Origin: Bacteroidota bacterium
GTDB lineage: Bacteria; Bacteroidota; Bacteroidia; Chitinophagales; Chitinophagaceae
Assembly: GCA_023428755.1 (NCBI GenBank)
Contig: JAEYWX010000008.1
Location: forward strand, 1-64,000
Length of the DNA stretch: 64,000 nucleotides
Direction: 5' to 3'
Shown: one piece after another, positions 1 to 8,375 of the stretch
How positions within the stretch are numbered: position 1 is the stretch's first letter
Layout: each line of letters begins with the position of its first letter
Position numbers and translations under genes: made by a program
The notes under the pieces: model-generated
Told to the model about the DNA's origin: nothing
Seen by the model: the letters and a program-made list of their open reading frames with translations, nothing else
Databases searched by the model: none

Positions 1-1
1 G

Positions 2-706
2 CTGTATGCGAGGGGAATACAGCGACTGGCTCAGGCGCCGATCTTCATTGACGACACAGCTGCGCTGAATATTTTTGAACTGCGTGCAAAATGCCGCCGT
101 CTGAAAAATAAACATAATGTAGGCCTGATCATCATCGACTACCTGCAGCTTATGAGCGGCACCGGTGACCGTAACAGCAACCGTGAACAGGAAATCAGCC
201 GCATCTCCCGCGACCTGAAAGGGCTGGCGAAGGAATTACAGGTTCCAATCATTGCACTTTCCCAGTTGTCGAGGGAAGTCGAAAAGCGAAAGGAAGGCAG
301 CAAAATACCACAGCTGAGTGATCTCAGGGAGTCGGGTGCCATAGAGCAGGACGCAGATATGGTAATGTTCCTGTACCGCCCCGAGTATTACGATATTACA
401 TCGAACGAATTTGGCGAAAGCAACCGAGGCGAAACGCATGTGCGTATTGCAAAGCACAGAAATGGTTCGCTTGAAACAATTAAGCTGCGGGCATTATTAC
501 ATATTCAAAAATTTGTGGAAGATGAATCAAGTGATGGTATGGGTGGTGGATTCGGAGGCCCGCAAGGACCAATGCCTGGCGGTCCTGGAATGATGCCGGG
601 CGGTGGTAACTGGAAGCCGGTGCCAACAGATGATGGACCGAAAGTATTTGTACAGAAAGGAAGCAAGATGAATGATATGAACTTTGATGAGGAAACTCCA
701 TTCTAG
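2..706 (+). CDS. dnaB: Replicative DNA helicase DnaB, C-terminal part (5' truncated)
   Basis: This is the 3' end of the replicative helicase that unwinds DNA ahead of the fork as a hexamer. The reading frame is open from base 2 and encodes the C-terminal RecA-like domain. Visible motifs are LIIIDYLQLM (Walker B/H3 region, bases about 127-153), the Q-loop stretch IALSQLSREVEKR, and the LRESGAIEQDAD segment with the arginine-finger region that closes the DnaB family core. The tail after GEThVRIAKHRNG is Gly/Pro/Met-rich (GGGFGGPQGPMPGG) and ends in EETPF. The Walker A part and the N-terminal domain lie upstream of the window. A terminator follows directly. Identification is secure; only completeness is limited. 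Confidence 0.96.
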   Translation: MYARGIQRLAQAPIFIDDTAALNIFELRAKCRRLKNKHNVGLIIIDYLQLMSGTGDRNSNREQEISRISRDLKGLAKELQVPIIALSQLSREVEKRKEGSKIPQLSDLRESGAIEQDADMVMFLYRPEYYDITSNEFGESNRGETHVRIAKHRNGSLETIKLRALLHIQKFVEDESSDGMGGGFGGPQGPMPGGPGMMPGGGNWKPVPTDDGPKVFVQKGSKMNDMNFDEETPF

Positions 707-740
707 ATTTCGGATTGCCGATTAACGATTTTAGATTTGT

Positions 741-772
741 GTCCTGCTGATTTTTTTGGCAGGACTTTTTTT
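741..772 (+). terminator. Intrinsic terminator after dnaB
   Basis: GTCCTGC (741-747) pairs perfectly with GCAGGAC (759-765), loop of 11 bases, followed at once by seven T (766-772). The rsmE ATG begins at 773, so the T-tract abuts the next gene's start codon. Transcripts that begin upstream would mostly end here, so rsmE may depend on read-through or a promoter within the dnaB end. Confidence 0.85.
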
Positions 773-1483
773 ATGGCCCTACCTTTCTTTTATATTGAAT
801 CGTTTGATGCATCACAGCAGCTCATTACATTGAATGAAGAAACGTCAAAGCATGTAGTACAGGTATTGCGTATGAAGGAAGGTGAGTTGTTACATCTTAC
901 CGACGGGAAAGGCAATTTGTTACTGGCAGAGATTACTGCTGCACACAAAAAGCATTGTGCAGTTCGGATACAAACTGCCAGCTATCAACCACCAGCGGCC
1001 CGTAAAATAACCATTGCAGTTTCGTTGGTTAAGAACGCAAGTCGGTTTGAATGGTTTTTAGAAAAGGCAACAGAGATTGGCGTTACTGAAATTATTCCGT
1101 TGTTGTGTGAGCGTACCGAGCGGCAGCATTTCCGATATGATCGTATGAAAGGAATTATAGTGAGTGCCATGTTACAAAGCCAGCAAACATGGTTGCCTGT
1201 TTTGCATGAACCTAAGAAATTTGAAAATTTGAAAATGATGCAATTTGAGAATGCATTAAAACTGATTGCTCATTGTGAAGAAACCGAAAAGAATCCATTT
1301 TCAAATTTTCAAATTAATCAATTTTCAAATTCAGTAATCCTCATTGGTCCCGAAGGAGATTTTACAACTGCTGAAATCGAAGCTGCACTTCAAGAGCAAT
1401 ATCTTCCGGTAACTTTGGGTGAAACAAGACTGCGAACCGAAACAGCGGCAGTAGTTGCTGCTGCATTATTATGCATTACCTAA
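773..1483 (+). CDS. rsmE: 16S rRNA m3U1498 methyltransferase RsmE
   Basis: RsmE is a SPOUT-fold, SAM-dependent enzyme that methylates N3 of U1498 in 16S rRNA. The product is 236 aa, normal for the family. Seen in order: an N-terminal PUA-like part (SKHVVQVLRMKEGELLHLTDGKG), the SLVKNASRFEWFLEKATEIGVTEIIPL region, and the SPOUT knot motifs LIGPEGDFT and LGETRLRTETA near the C-terminus. The ATG at 773 was chosen because it begins the conserved MALPFFYIES; an in-frame TTG at 737 lies upstream of the terminator hairpin and is unlikely. Residues about 149-181 (linker before LIGPEGD) contain both arms of a 20-bp perfect inverted repeat, read as FENLK and FSNFQ, a repeat insertion tolerated in frame. 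Confidence 0.93.
   Translation: MALPFFYIESFDASQQLITLNEETSKHVVQVLRMKEGELLHLTDGKGNLLLAEITAAHKKHCAVRIQTASYQPPAARKITIAVSLVKNASRFEWFLEKATEIGVTEIIPLLCERTERQHFRYDRMKGIIVSAMLQSQQTWLPVLHEPKKFENLKMMQFENALKLIAHCEETEKNPFSNFQINQFSNSVILIGPEGDFTTAEIEAALQEQYLPVTLGETRLRTETAAVVAAALLCIT
1218..1315. repeat. 20-bp perfect inverted repeat inside rsmE
   Basis: AATTTGAAAATTTGAAAATG at 1218-1237 is exactly complementary to bases 1296-1315, with a 58-base spacer. The same 20-mer occurs at 45406-45425 between atpD and atpC, and a related word at about 47987-48006 upstream of yqgE. This is a dispersed repeat, here lying in coding sequence. Confidence 0.8.
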
Positions 1484-1595
1484 TAGCAAAAAATGCAAAA
1501 CTTCAGTTTTGTCTTTTAATTGAATTGCTCGAACTTACTGTTCATTCGAATTATCTCTGCCGCAAATTTTTCTTTCATTTCTAAAACATGAGAAT

Positions 1596-1757
1596 ATGAA
1601 ACGGGATATTTTATCTGTTGGCAGTATCGTATGTATTTCACTCGCACTTGTATTTTTAGCCTACCTCTTTGTTTCTTCTCTTACAGAGAGATTTTATAAT
1701 GAAATTCCCGATTATGCTGATACATGGATGGCAACGCCCACATCGGTGAACAAATAG
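1596..1757 (+). CDS. Possible 53-aa single-span membrane protein
   Basis: An ATG-started frame of 53 codons lies in an otherwise empty gap between rsmE and the YkuK-like gene. The product begins MKRDILSVGS and has one clear hydrophobic span (IVCISLALVFLAYLFVSSL), then a short polar tail ending TSVNK. The layout, a basic N-terminus then one helix, is plausible for a small membrane protein, but I recognise no family and the frame may be chance. Sequence on either side (1484-1595 and 1758-1878) holds nothing else I can support. Confidence 0.35.
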   Translation: MKRDILSVGSIVCISLALVFLAYLFVSSLTERFYNEIPDYADTWMATPTSVNK

Positions 1758-1878
1758 TTGCTGCTATTTTTTACAGTTCATGGAACAGACGAACTGACTA
1801 TAATTTTTTGTTGAGAACAGGGGAGACGATGAACCGAACCGTGGTTCGCACAGTTGAAATGGAACCTGAGTACAGAAG

Positions 1879-2352
1879 TCAGTTTACAATTTTGTTGGCG
1901 CAACTGCTGCTGGCAAATGCTTCCGGTTTGGCTTTAAACGCAAAGCCCATACCGAGGATGTAGCCCATCGCTTCACGCAACGCTTCATTGCTTTTGAAAT
2001 GCGGATTGGTGTTAATGTCGGCATGTACTTCCATGTCCACATCATACTCGGTAAACAGTTCACACAACTCATACGCAATTTCAATACTCTTGGCTACTTC
2101 CACCAGCATGCGTTCTTTAATGGAATACTTCTGCCTGGTTTTTTCATTGTGGATGAACATAAAACCACCATGACCTTCACGCAGGAATACGATCACAGTT
2201 GCGAATTCTGTTTCACTTCCTTTTACCTGGCTGTCGGTACCAATACATACTTTCAGGCGAAACCCTTTTTCCGTTTCTCTGAGAATAGCCGCACGCACTT
2301 CCTCTTTGATCGGGAGTTTGATGTGTTCGCCGTTGAATTTTCTCCAGTTCAT
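1879..2352 (-). CDS. RNase H-like YkuK family protein (DUF458)
   Basis: The 157-aa product matches the YkuK/DUF458 family, small proteins with an RNase H-like fold and unproven activity. Typical parts are an N-terminal IKEEVRAAILRETEKGFRLKVCIGTDSQVKG stretch (the GTDSQ motif holds the first acidic residue), the FVT/VIVFLREGHGG strand region, and VDMEVHADINTNPHFKSNEAL, whose HADIN carries a second conserved Asp. The C-terminus (GFAFKAKPEAFASSSCANKIV) is also family-like. It is a stand-alone minus-strand gene converging on the rsmE side. Family assignment is good; cellular role is unknown, with spore-related roles known only for Firmicutes relatives. Confidence 0.82.
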   Translation of the reverse strand: MNWRKFNGEHIKLPIKEEVRAAILRETEKGFRLKVCIGTDSQVKGSETEFATVIVFLREGHGGFMFIHNEKTRQKYSIKERMLVEVAKSIEIAYELCELFTEYDVDMEVHADINTNPHFKSNEALREAMGYILGMGFAFKAKPEAFASSSCANKIVN

Positions 2353-2525
2353 AAATTGGGGTTTCTCTAATTTACGAAACTATTTCCGGCCCCTGCAAGT
2401 TTGTGGAGTTATGTGTTTATTAACAGGTGGGGATAAGCGAAGATGACGATAGACCACAGACGACAGTCCACAGTAGAGACTCTGTGTTTGATTATTCAGT
2501 ACATAAAAGTGGGGCTGTGCAAGGA

Positions 2526-2563
2526 TTTCTCCCCTTCGGGGAGATTAAGAGGGGCTGGGCCGC
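2526..2563 (-). repeat. 5' module of the intercistronic C/G-rich element (after the CoA-binding gene)
   Basis: Directly after the stop codon of the CoA-binding gene (minus strand) the sequence reads GCGGCCCAGCCCCTC, then a hairpin with stem TCTCCCC/GGGGAGA. This is the same arrangement that follows nuoK, nuoI, nuoD and ftsQ. Only the 5' module is evident; no core or 3' hairpin is seen. Bases 2440-2475 upstream of it on the plus strand carry another quasi-periodic word (AGACCACAGACGACAGTCC). Confidence 0.6.
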
Positions 2564-2926
2564 TTAAAACTGTCCCGTACTCAACATTACAAGCGTACAG
2601 GCTTCTATTGGTTCGATGTTGTTTTTTTCTGCCAGTTGTTGCAGTTCTTCATTTTCTGTACCGGGATTGAAGATGATGCGTTTGGGATGTAAGCCAATGA
2701 TGTAGTCGTAGTATTCTTTCTGATGTGCTGGGTTGAGATAAAGTGTAACTGTATCAATATCTTTCAATGGTAATTTCGTTGTTTCAATTTCAATATTGGC
2801 AACTGTTCCTTTGTGTTTTCCAATACCAATTACTTCATGCCCTTTGGCCAACAGACTTTTCATAGCCAGGTAGCTGTAGCGATGTGGTTTATCGGATGCG
2901 CCGAGTACAAGTGTTTTCTTTTTCAT
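2564..2926 (-). CDS. CoA-binding domain protein (YccU-like)
   Basis: The 120-aa protein is a single Rossmann-type CoA-binding domain (CoA_binding_2). It opens with KKTLVLGASDKPHRYSYLA, where GAS and the following residues form the nucleotide-binding turn, continues with GHEVIGIGKHKGTV, a LYLNPAHQKEYYDYI segment and KRIIFNPGTENEEL, a conserved PG-containing loop, and ends EACTLVMLSTGQF. These proteins resemble the N-terminal domain of succinyl-CoA ligase alpha but have no known partner or reaction. The 3' end is followed by the C/G-rich repeat module. Confidence 0.85.
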   Translation of the reverse strand: MKKKTLVLGASDKPHRYSYLAMKSLLAKGHEVIGIGKHKGTVANIEIETTKLPLKDIDTVTLYLNPAHQKEYYDYIIGLHPKRIIFNPGTENEELQQLAEKNNIEPIEACTLVMLSTGQF

Positions 2927-2970
2927 GCAGTAAAGTTACAATTGTCCGAAATGCTTTTTCGAATATCATT

Positions 2971-3408
2971 CTAACTTAAATACATCATCAAATTTGAAAC
3001 AAACAACCAAATAAAAACTACTGAAAATGTGATGAACAGTGTATTCATCAGCACTTCGCCAATTTTAAAAATCAGTTTGTTGGGAATTTCATACATGGGA
3101 TAGTATGCAAATTGTGTAATGAGTTTGCCTGTCCAGTAAGCAGCAATTAAACCGGTGATGGCCACTGCAAGCCCCGTTCCGTTTTTCAAATCCTGTGTAA
3201 ATAGGAGGGAAATCAAACCGAATGAAAAATTTAAGCCTTGGATATATCGTCCGTATGTTTTTGCAATTTCCTGGTTGAGTGGTTTTAGTTTTTTGATATC
3301 GTTGTACCAGTTAAAAACTTTATGACGGATGTAAGGATAGATCAAAGCAGTAAACATTTGACCAATTGCTCCTGTAACAATCAGCCAGTTGGGGATTTCG
3401 TATATCAT
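2971..3408 (-). CDS. Unknown multi-span membrane protein (145 aa)
   Basis: No family recognised. The product has four likely membrane spans: about residues 5-25 (PNWLIVTGAIGQMFTALIYPYI), 60-75, 80-95 (GLAVAITGLIAAYWTG) and 115-140 (ALFITFSVVFIWLFVSNLMMY region). A soluble loop with WYNDIKKLKPLNQEIAKTYGRYIQG lies between spans one and two. It sits 37 bases downstream of a second small membrane protein on the same strand, so the two are probably co-transcribed. Function unknown. Confidence 0.7.
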   Translation of the reverse strand: MIYEIPNWLIVTGAIGQMFTALIYPYIRHKVFNWYNDIKKLKPLNQEIAKTYGRYIQGLNFSFGLISLLFTQDLKNGTGLAVAITGLIAAYWTGKLITQFAYYPMYEIPNKLIFKIGEVLMNTLFITFSVVFIWLFVSNLMMYLS

Positions 3409-3445
3409 GACGCAGATTTTAGTTGGTGAGTGGTGATGTGGTTCC

Positions 3446-3799
3446 TTATTTCAAATGCACAAATTCCCGCAACTTCAGATATTGTAATTCACGCCAACAG
3501 ATATAGGTATACGTAATGGCCATAAACGGAGCAGCATAAAGTAATATAAACAAGCCGACACCTAATGGCGTCAATAAAAGCAGGATAGCCGTTAACCAAT
3601 GATAGTATAGTCGCCAGCTTCTGTTACCCGTTAATTCATGCGTTAACGCATGACCGATCATACTGATCAATTGTACGGCTCCAACGGTGAAGTACGAAAT
3701 AAACAACAAACTCTTTTCACCGCTGATGATATAACTGATCACGAAGCCAAGAAGTAGCAGCACATTCAGATAAAGTTCAAATTGTTTCAGTCGTTTCAT
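3446..3799 (-). CDS. Unknown small membrane protein (117 aa)
   Basis: No family recognised. The protein has a basic start (MKRLKQFELYLN) and three to four hydrophobic spans, including VLLLLGFVISYIIS, LFISYFTVGAVQLISMIGHAL and WLTAILLLLTPLGVGLFILLYAAPFMAI. A conserved-looking HALTHELTGNRSWR loop lies between spans. It precedes the 145-aa membrane protein by 37 bases and follows the GbsR/MarR-type regulator gene by 85 bases, all on the minus strand, so the regulator may control both. Confidence 0.7.
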   Translation of the reverse strand: MKRLKQFELYLNVLLLLGFVISYIISGEKSLLFISYFTVGAVQLISMIGHALTHELTGNRSWRLYYHWLTAILLLLTPLGVGLFILLYAAPFMAITYTYICWRELQYLKLREFVHLK

Positions 3800-3884
3800 T
3801 TCTAATATTTTAATATTTCAGAAAAAAATGAAAATTTATTGCATTGAAAAAGCCGAATGGATCGGCTTATTGTTGTTTGATCAA

Positions 3885-4391
3885 TTATTTAAAGAGTTTC
3901 AATGCAGTGCTGATAAACCAATTCTCATCACTCTTCACCACCACATCCAGCATATTGTCCGCATGTGCACCAAACTTTTTGATACCGCTAATAGTGTCAA
4001 GAAATGTTTTTACTTCTTTATCTTTTTTATCACCATCCACTTTACTCAACTGATCCATCAGTTTCATCATGGGATCAAGTTCACGCTTCTTACGTTCTTT
4101 AATGATTTGGCGTGCTACTTTCCAGATATCTTTTTCGGCAGTGAAATATTCTTTCCGCTCGCCCTGGATCAGAACACGGTCCACCAATCCCCAGTCGATG
4201 AGATCACGGATGTTCATGTTCACATTTCCCCGGCTGATATTCAACTGGGCCATCACATCGTCCTGCGTTAACGGATCAGGACTGATCATCAGCAACGCAT
4301 GTACTTGTGCCATGGTGCGGTTAATACCCCAATGTGTACCCATTGCGCCCCAGGTGCTGATGAACTGTTGTTTGGCTTCCGATAATTTCAT
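3885..4391 (-). CDS. GbsR/MarR family transcriptional regulator
   Basis: The 168-aa protein fits the GbsR-type branch of the MarR regulators. The N-terminal half has a winged helix-turn-helix: TMAQVHALLMISPDPLTQDDVMAQLNISRGNVNMNIRDLIDWGLVDRV, with the recognition helix around SRGNVNMNIRDL, then the wing QGERKEYFTAEKDIWK. The C-terminal half is helical with a charged stretch (VDGDKKDKEVK) and probably dimerises or senses a ligand. Homologues control osmolyte uptake or membrane functions in other bacteria. Here it lies between two small membrane genes and the polyketide operon, all minus strand, so it may regulate either; this is inference from position. Confidence 0.85.
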   Translation of the reverse strand: MKLSEAKQQFISTWGAMGTHWGINRTMAQVHALLMISPDPLTQDDVMAQLNISRGNVNMNIRDLIDWGLVDRVLIQGERKEYFTAEKDIWKVARQIIKERKKRELDPMMKLMDQLSKVDGDKKDKEVKTFLDTISGIKKFGAHADNMLDVVVKSDENWFISTALKLFK

Positions 4392-4445
4392 GGCCCTAAG
4401 TTAGCAAACAATTCCGAATTTTCAATAATTACTGAAAATTAATTT

Positions 4446-5582
4446 TTAAAAAGGCCGGCCATGTGTCAGCCGTATCATGGGTTTGGCCAGGAAGGGTAGT
4501 GTTTTGACTGATTGGATGAACATATTGGTAATTGCGGGCTTGCCAAACAGACCCTGGATAATGCGGCCGGTGGTTACCCGTTTACCAAACTGTTGCTGCC
4601 AGTGGCGGCAGAAATTTTCTTCCATTTGCTGCCGGGTGATTTGCTGTTGCAGAAATGCATGTACCTGTTCAAACGCAAGCTTGCTTCCATGCAGTGCCAT
4701 ACTCATACCATTTCCACAGAGTGGTGTGATCATACCGCCTGCATCACCCACTAGTAATACATGTTGTTCTACCTGTTGCTTTTGCTCAAAGCTGATCTGC
4801 GAAATAGTTACCGGTGCTTTGTAGAGAAATGCTGCTTCTTCGAATATTGTTTTAAGGTGTGGATTTTTGCTGAGGATATTTTTCTCCATCTGCTCAATAC
4901 TGTTGTTGCTTTTTTGCAGGTTGCCGGCAGTGGTTAAATAGCAAAGACAAAATTTTCCATCTTCAATTTGCGAAATACCACAGTAGCCGTTTTCAAAATT
5001 GTGCAAGGCAATTACATCAGCCGGACGATCAATATTGATATGATATTTTACACCAATATAGTTGTTGAGCTTATTTGGTTTTTGCTGAATAAAATTCCGA
5101 TTCCATTTTACATCGAGGTTGCTGCGTTTGCCGAAACTGCCAATCACTATTTCAGATAGGAGAGTAGATGTTGCAGATTGAATTGTAAATGCTCCATCAT
5201 TCAATTCTACATCATTCACTTTTGTGCCTTCCAAAACAGTTACACCCGCTGCCTTTGCGATTGTGACCAATTCATTGTCCAATGTATAACGACTGATACC
5301 AAAACCTCCCAATGGTAATTTGGTAGCAAACAGTTTTCCATTGGGTGCGGTTACCTGCAGGTTGGTAATAATAGGCAACTGCATTTGGGCGAGCTGTAAT
5401 CCTAATCGTTCCAGAAAATCCCAACTCTCTAGGCTGATGTATTCGCCGCATACTTTATGGTAAGGATAGTTTTCTTTCTCCAACAGTACAACAGTATAAC
5501 CTTGTCTGGCCGCTTGAATCGCAAACGCTAAACCGGCCAATCCGCCGCCAATGATTGCAATATCGTACTGCTTGTTAGTCAT
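4446..5582 (-). CDS. FAD-dependent oxidoreductase, geranylgeranyl-reductase-like
   Basis: A 378-aa flavoprotein with an N-terminal dinucleotide-binding fold (DIAIIGGGLAGLAFAIQAARQG, GGGLAG at about residues 12-17) and the second FAD motif VLLVGDAGGMITPLCGNGMSMA near residue 280. The KVCGEYIS segment at about residue 43 is characteristic of the geranylgeranyl reductase/aromatic hydroxylase branch. The start overlaps the methyltransferase end by 8 bases, so translation is coupled. As the last gene of the type III polyketide synthase operon it could hydroxylate the polyketide ring or reduce a prenyl chain; known type III phenolic-lipid clusters pair a synthase with a methyltransferase and a flavin hydroxylase. 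Substrate is inference. Confidence 0.85.
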   Translation of the reverse strand: MTNKQYDIAIIGGGLAGLAFAIQAARQGYTVVLLEKENYPYHKVCGEYISLESWDFLERLGLQLAQMQLPIITNLQVTAPNGKLFATKLPLGGFGISRYTLDNELVTIAKAAGVTVLEGTKVNDVELNDGAFTIQSATSTLLSEIVIGSFGKRSNLDVKWNRNFIQQKPNKLNNYIGVKYHINIDRPADVIALHNFENGYCGISQIEDGKFCLCYLTTAGNLQKSNNSIEQMEKNILSKNPHLKTIFEEAAFLYKAPVTISQISFEQKQQVEQHVLLVGDAGGMITPLCGNGMSMALHGSKLAFEQVHAFLQQQITRQQMEENFCRHWQQQFGKRVTTGRIIQGLFGKPAITNMFIQSVKTLPFLAKPMIRLTHGRPF

Positions 5583-6279
5583 GTTTAAAAATCAATAACC
5601 AGCGAAATGCCCACTTCCATTTTAATTGATAATGGATAATGGAAGATTGTTGTAACAGTTCTGCCAACTCATTTCTTTTAAAGCCACGTGCTACACTTAA
5701 CGGTGCATCGTTCTTAACAAGATGGGATTTTGAGAAGAGACAAGTTAATAATTTGATGGAATGATACGCCAATGCATGCCTGTGCAGATCGTTTACAAAA
5801 AAGCCAAGCGTTGAATGCTCTTTCATCCATTGAAACTGCAGTTGCAATTCATTGTTTGTAAAGTGATGGCAAAACAACGATGAAAAAATAATATCCGGCT
5901 TTTGAATAAATGAAGCTGTTGCGTAGTTGGAACATGTAAATTCAATTCCTTCATTTTCTTTTCTTGATTGGGCATAGGCAATGCAATGCGGATTGATATC
6001 AATGCCCTTGAGTTTTACAGGAATACTTTTCTTTTTACAGTATTGCTGGATAGCTCTGAGGTTATCGCCGCCACCACAACCAATTTCACAAACATGTAAT
6101 TGTTGCTGGGGACTCACTTGCTTCATTATTTCCTGTAAACCTTGAATGGTAATTTGATGTCCGCCCAGCCATGTGTTGATCACATCCAACTCATGCATAT
6201 TCTGTTTGATGTCGTCAAGCGGAATATCATCTCCATCGAGTAATTCTTTTTTGTATGACCGGTTGGAAAGATCAGGCAT
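5575..6279 (-). CDS. Class I SAM-dependent methyltransferase in the polyketide operon
   Basis: The 234-aa product shows the Rossmann methyltransferase motifs: motif I VCEIGCGGGDNLRA (about residues 84-97), the acidic end of strand 2 in KGIDINPHCIAYAQS, and the PDIIFSSLFCHHF region corresponding to motif IV. The C-terminal half (GFFVNDLHRHALAYHSIKLL, then RGFKRNELAELL) resembles small-molecule methyltransferases seen beside polyketide synthases. Its 3' end overlaps the oxidoreductase start by 8 bases and its start lies 61 bases after the polyketide synthase stop. It probably methylates the phenolic product, but the target position cannot be deduced. Confidence 0.85.
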   Translation of the reverse strand: MPDLSNRSYKKELLDGDDIPLDDIKQNMHELDVINTWLGGHQITIQGLQEIMKQVSPQQQLHVCEIGCGGGDNLRAIQQYCKKKSIPVKLKGIDINPHCIAYAQSRKENEGIEFTCSNYATASFIQKPDIIFSSLFCHHFTNNELQLQFQWMKEHSTLGFFVNDLHRHALAYHSIKLLTCLFSKSHLVKNDAPLSVARGFKRNELAELLQQSSIIHYQLKWKWAFRWLLIFKHD

Positions 6280-6340
6280 GTGTTGAAGATAGTAAAGTAT
6301 TGTGCAAATGGGTGAGTCACCCGCTTGTATTTGGGGTGGC

Positions 6341-7426
6341 TCACCCGCCTTCAGCTACAAAAGTTTCCATTGTTAAACCCGGACCAAAAGCAGCACCAAA
6401 AATCGATTCATCTTTCTTGCTGTTTTGCATCAATTCTTTCAACACAAATAAAATGGTTGGCGATGACATGTTGCCATACTCACGCAGCACATCATAGCAG
6501 GCTTGTAACTTTCCTTCTGGCAATTGTAACAATTGTTGAATGGTATCAAGAATACGTCTGCCGCCGGGATGGATACACCAGTTACTGATCTCCTGCTGCT
6601 GTAGTCCGGCCTGTTGCAAAGCACGTTGCACCAAAGGTTCAAAATCTTCTTTGATCAAATCGGGAATATATCCGCTCAGCGTCATTAAAAAACCAGTAGA
6701 TGAAAGTTCCCAGGCCATGTCCAGTTTTCCTTTAGGTACTACTTCGCTGTAAAAACTTTTCAGATGTAATCCTTTTGCAGTTGCATCATCATGCATAACC
6801 AAGGCGGCCGCACTTCCATCGCCAAATAAAAGTGTAGAGGCAAGACTGTCGGGGCTTGCTTCTTTTTGAAAATGCAGTGTACATAGTTCAGTACAAACAA
6901 TCATCACTTTTGCATGCTGATCAGTTTTGCAAATCATATCAGCCATTTTTAATGCATGAATAGCTGCATAACAACCCATGAAGTTGATGGACGTACGAAA
7001 GATATTTTTTGGAAGATCCATCAGCTCCATCAACATCAGATCAAGACCAGGGGCACTCATGCCTGTACAACTGACAGTGATGAGATGGGTTATTTGCTGG
7101 CTGTTGATTTTTCCTGTGATACATTGCCGGATGGCATCAATCGATAGAGGAGCTGCATAACGGTTATACCATTGCATCCGTTGTTCCAAACCCGGAAATG
7201 GTTCCAGGTTTTCACTGTGCGGATAAAATTTCCATTCGGGTAACTGGTGACTGTAATCGGGAATAACGGAATAACGGGTTTCAATTCCACTTTGACCGTA
7301 CAGGAATTTCAATTTTCTGTTTTCAATTGCATCTAACGCATACACTTGCTGCATGAACTGCAGAATATCTTTCTGCGTATGCTTAAATGCCGGAACGGCT
7401 GTGCCAATGGAAACAAGTTTACTCAA
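6341..7426 (-). CDS. Type III polyketide synthase (chalcone/stilbene synthase family)
   Basis: The 361-aa enzyme condenses acyl starter units with malonyl-CoA without an acyl carrier protein. The catalytic triad is visible: Cys152 in NFMGCYAAIHAL, His286 in WCIHPGGRRIL and Asn319 in EYGNMSSPT. The GFGDGSAAA-type segment (LLFGDGSAAALV) and the GPGL motif near the C-terminus (AAFGPGLTME) complete the family pattern. The start is TTG at 7426: an in-frame stop lies three codons upstream, and the next internal Met would remove the first beta strand. The start overlaps the prenyltransferase end by 8 bases. Bacterial relatives make alkylresorcinols, alkylpyrones or tetrahydroxynaphthalene; which of these applies is not readable from sequence. 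Confidence 0.93.
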   Translation of the reverse strand: MSKLVSIGTAVPAFKHTQKDILQFMQQVYALDAIENRKLKFLYGQSGIETRYSVIPDYSHQLPEWKFYPHSENLEPFPGLEQRMQWYNRYAAPLSIDAIRQCITGKINSQQITHLITVSCTGMSAPGLDLMLMELMDLPKNIFRTSINFMGCYAAIHALKMADMICKTDQHAKVMIVCTELCTLHFQKEASPDSLASTLLFGDGSAAALVMHDDATAKGLHLKSFYSEVVPKGKLDMAWELSSTGFLMTLSGYIPDLIKEDFEPLVQRALQQAGLQQQEISNWCIHPGGRRILDTIQQLLQLPEGKLQACYDVLREYGNMSSPTILFVLKELMQNSKKDESIFGAAFGPGLTMETFVAEGG

Positions 7427-8282
7427 ATTGGTTCATGATTAAAATAGTAATGAATGCGGCATTGCTGCATACACTCGCTACAACATTCATTTGCATCGTA
7501 TGTTTAAAATCTGCAAAATTTTCTGACTTCCACACCTTCCGTGCCCACCATAAGAAATAAACGAGAATGGGCAGAAAAAAGATGAGCAAAATGAAAAATT
7601 CTTTGAACATCAGCGACGAGAAAAAGGTATAGCCAACAAATAGCATGGCAATGGAATACACCGTTGCACAAAAAATAAATGTTTTACGATAGCCCAGCAG
7701 GTAACTGATGGTTGTAACACCATCTTCTTTGTCTTGTTTGTGCTGATAAATTTGTGTGAGCGGATAAAAGCCACCAATCAGCAAACTTGCCGCTATCATT
7801 CCGCTTACGGGAAAACCGGTACGCAATGTTTCACTGCTGCCATGGTATACTAACCAGAATGTAACGCCCCCTTGAAACAGGATGACGGTGAAATAACCAA
7901 TAACAGGATATTGTTTTAGCCGGATACCTCTGTAACTGTAAGCTCTTGATGCCAGGATGTAAAACAGGATTCCTAAAGCAAAATACCAACTGATGAAGAA
8001 AGAGGCTGTCACCGCTGCGACATCCATCCCAATACTTACAAAAAATAATTGCCTTGTAGGCTGCATCGGATTTTTTATGCCGCCGATAGGAGAACTGTCT
8101 CTGTCCATGTAACTGTTATATCCATTACTGGAAGGATACACCAACACATGAAGAATAAAAAAGACCAGTGCTGCGTTCATCCAATTAATGTTGACGAGTT
8201 GCGTTAATGCAAACCAGTAAACGGGCATTAAAAAAATGGAGAAATGAAACCGCAAAAGCTGTATTGTACTTTTTCTGATCAT
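7419..8282 (-). CDS. UbiA-family prenyltransferase
   Basis: A 287-aa polytopic membrane protein of the UbiA superfamily, which transfers isoprenyl chains from a diphosphate donor to an aromatic acceptor. The first Asp-rich motif is NGYNSYMDRD (about residue 60) and the second is DKEDGVTT (about residue 185), both expected for Mg-diphosphate binding. About eight hydrophobic spans are visible. The ATG at 8282 (MIRKSTIQLL) is chosen; the frame is open 31 codons further, but only from a TTG. It overlaps the polyketide synthase start by 8 bases, which points to prenylation of the polyketide product and so to a meroterpenoid or prenylquinone-like compound (inference). Confidence 0.85.
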   Translation of the reverse strand: MIRKSTIQLLRFHFSIFLMPVYWFALTQLVNINWMNAALVFFILHVLVYPSSNGYNSYMDRDSSPIGGIKNPMQPTRQLFFVSIGMDVAAVTASFFISWYFALGILFYILASRAYSYRGIRLKQYPVIGYFTVILFQGGVTFWLVYHGSSETLRTGFPVSGMIAASLLIGGFYPLTQIYQHKQDKEDGVTTISYLLGYRKTFIFCATVYSIAMLFVGYTFFSSLMFKEFFILLIFFLPILVYFLWWARKVWKSENFADFKHTMQMNVVASVCSNAAFITILIMNQFE

Positions 8283-8375
8283 GTGTTGGTAGTGCTGGTT
8301 GTAAATGTAAGCTTTGTTGATGGCGTAATTGAGCGCCGGGCTGTCATTCGCTGTTGAAATTCTTATGACACACAA

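Noticed and set aside
2443..2670. Plus-strand 75-codon frame between the YkuK-like and CoA-binding genes
   Set aside because: It consists of repeat sequence plus the antisense end of the CoA-binding gene, with no family resemblance.
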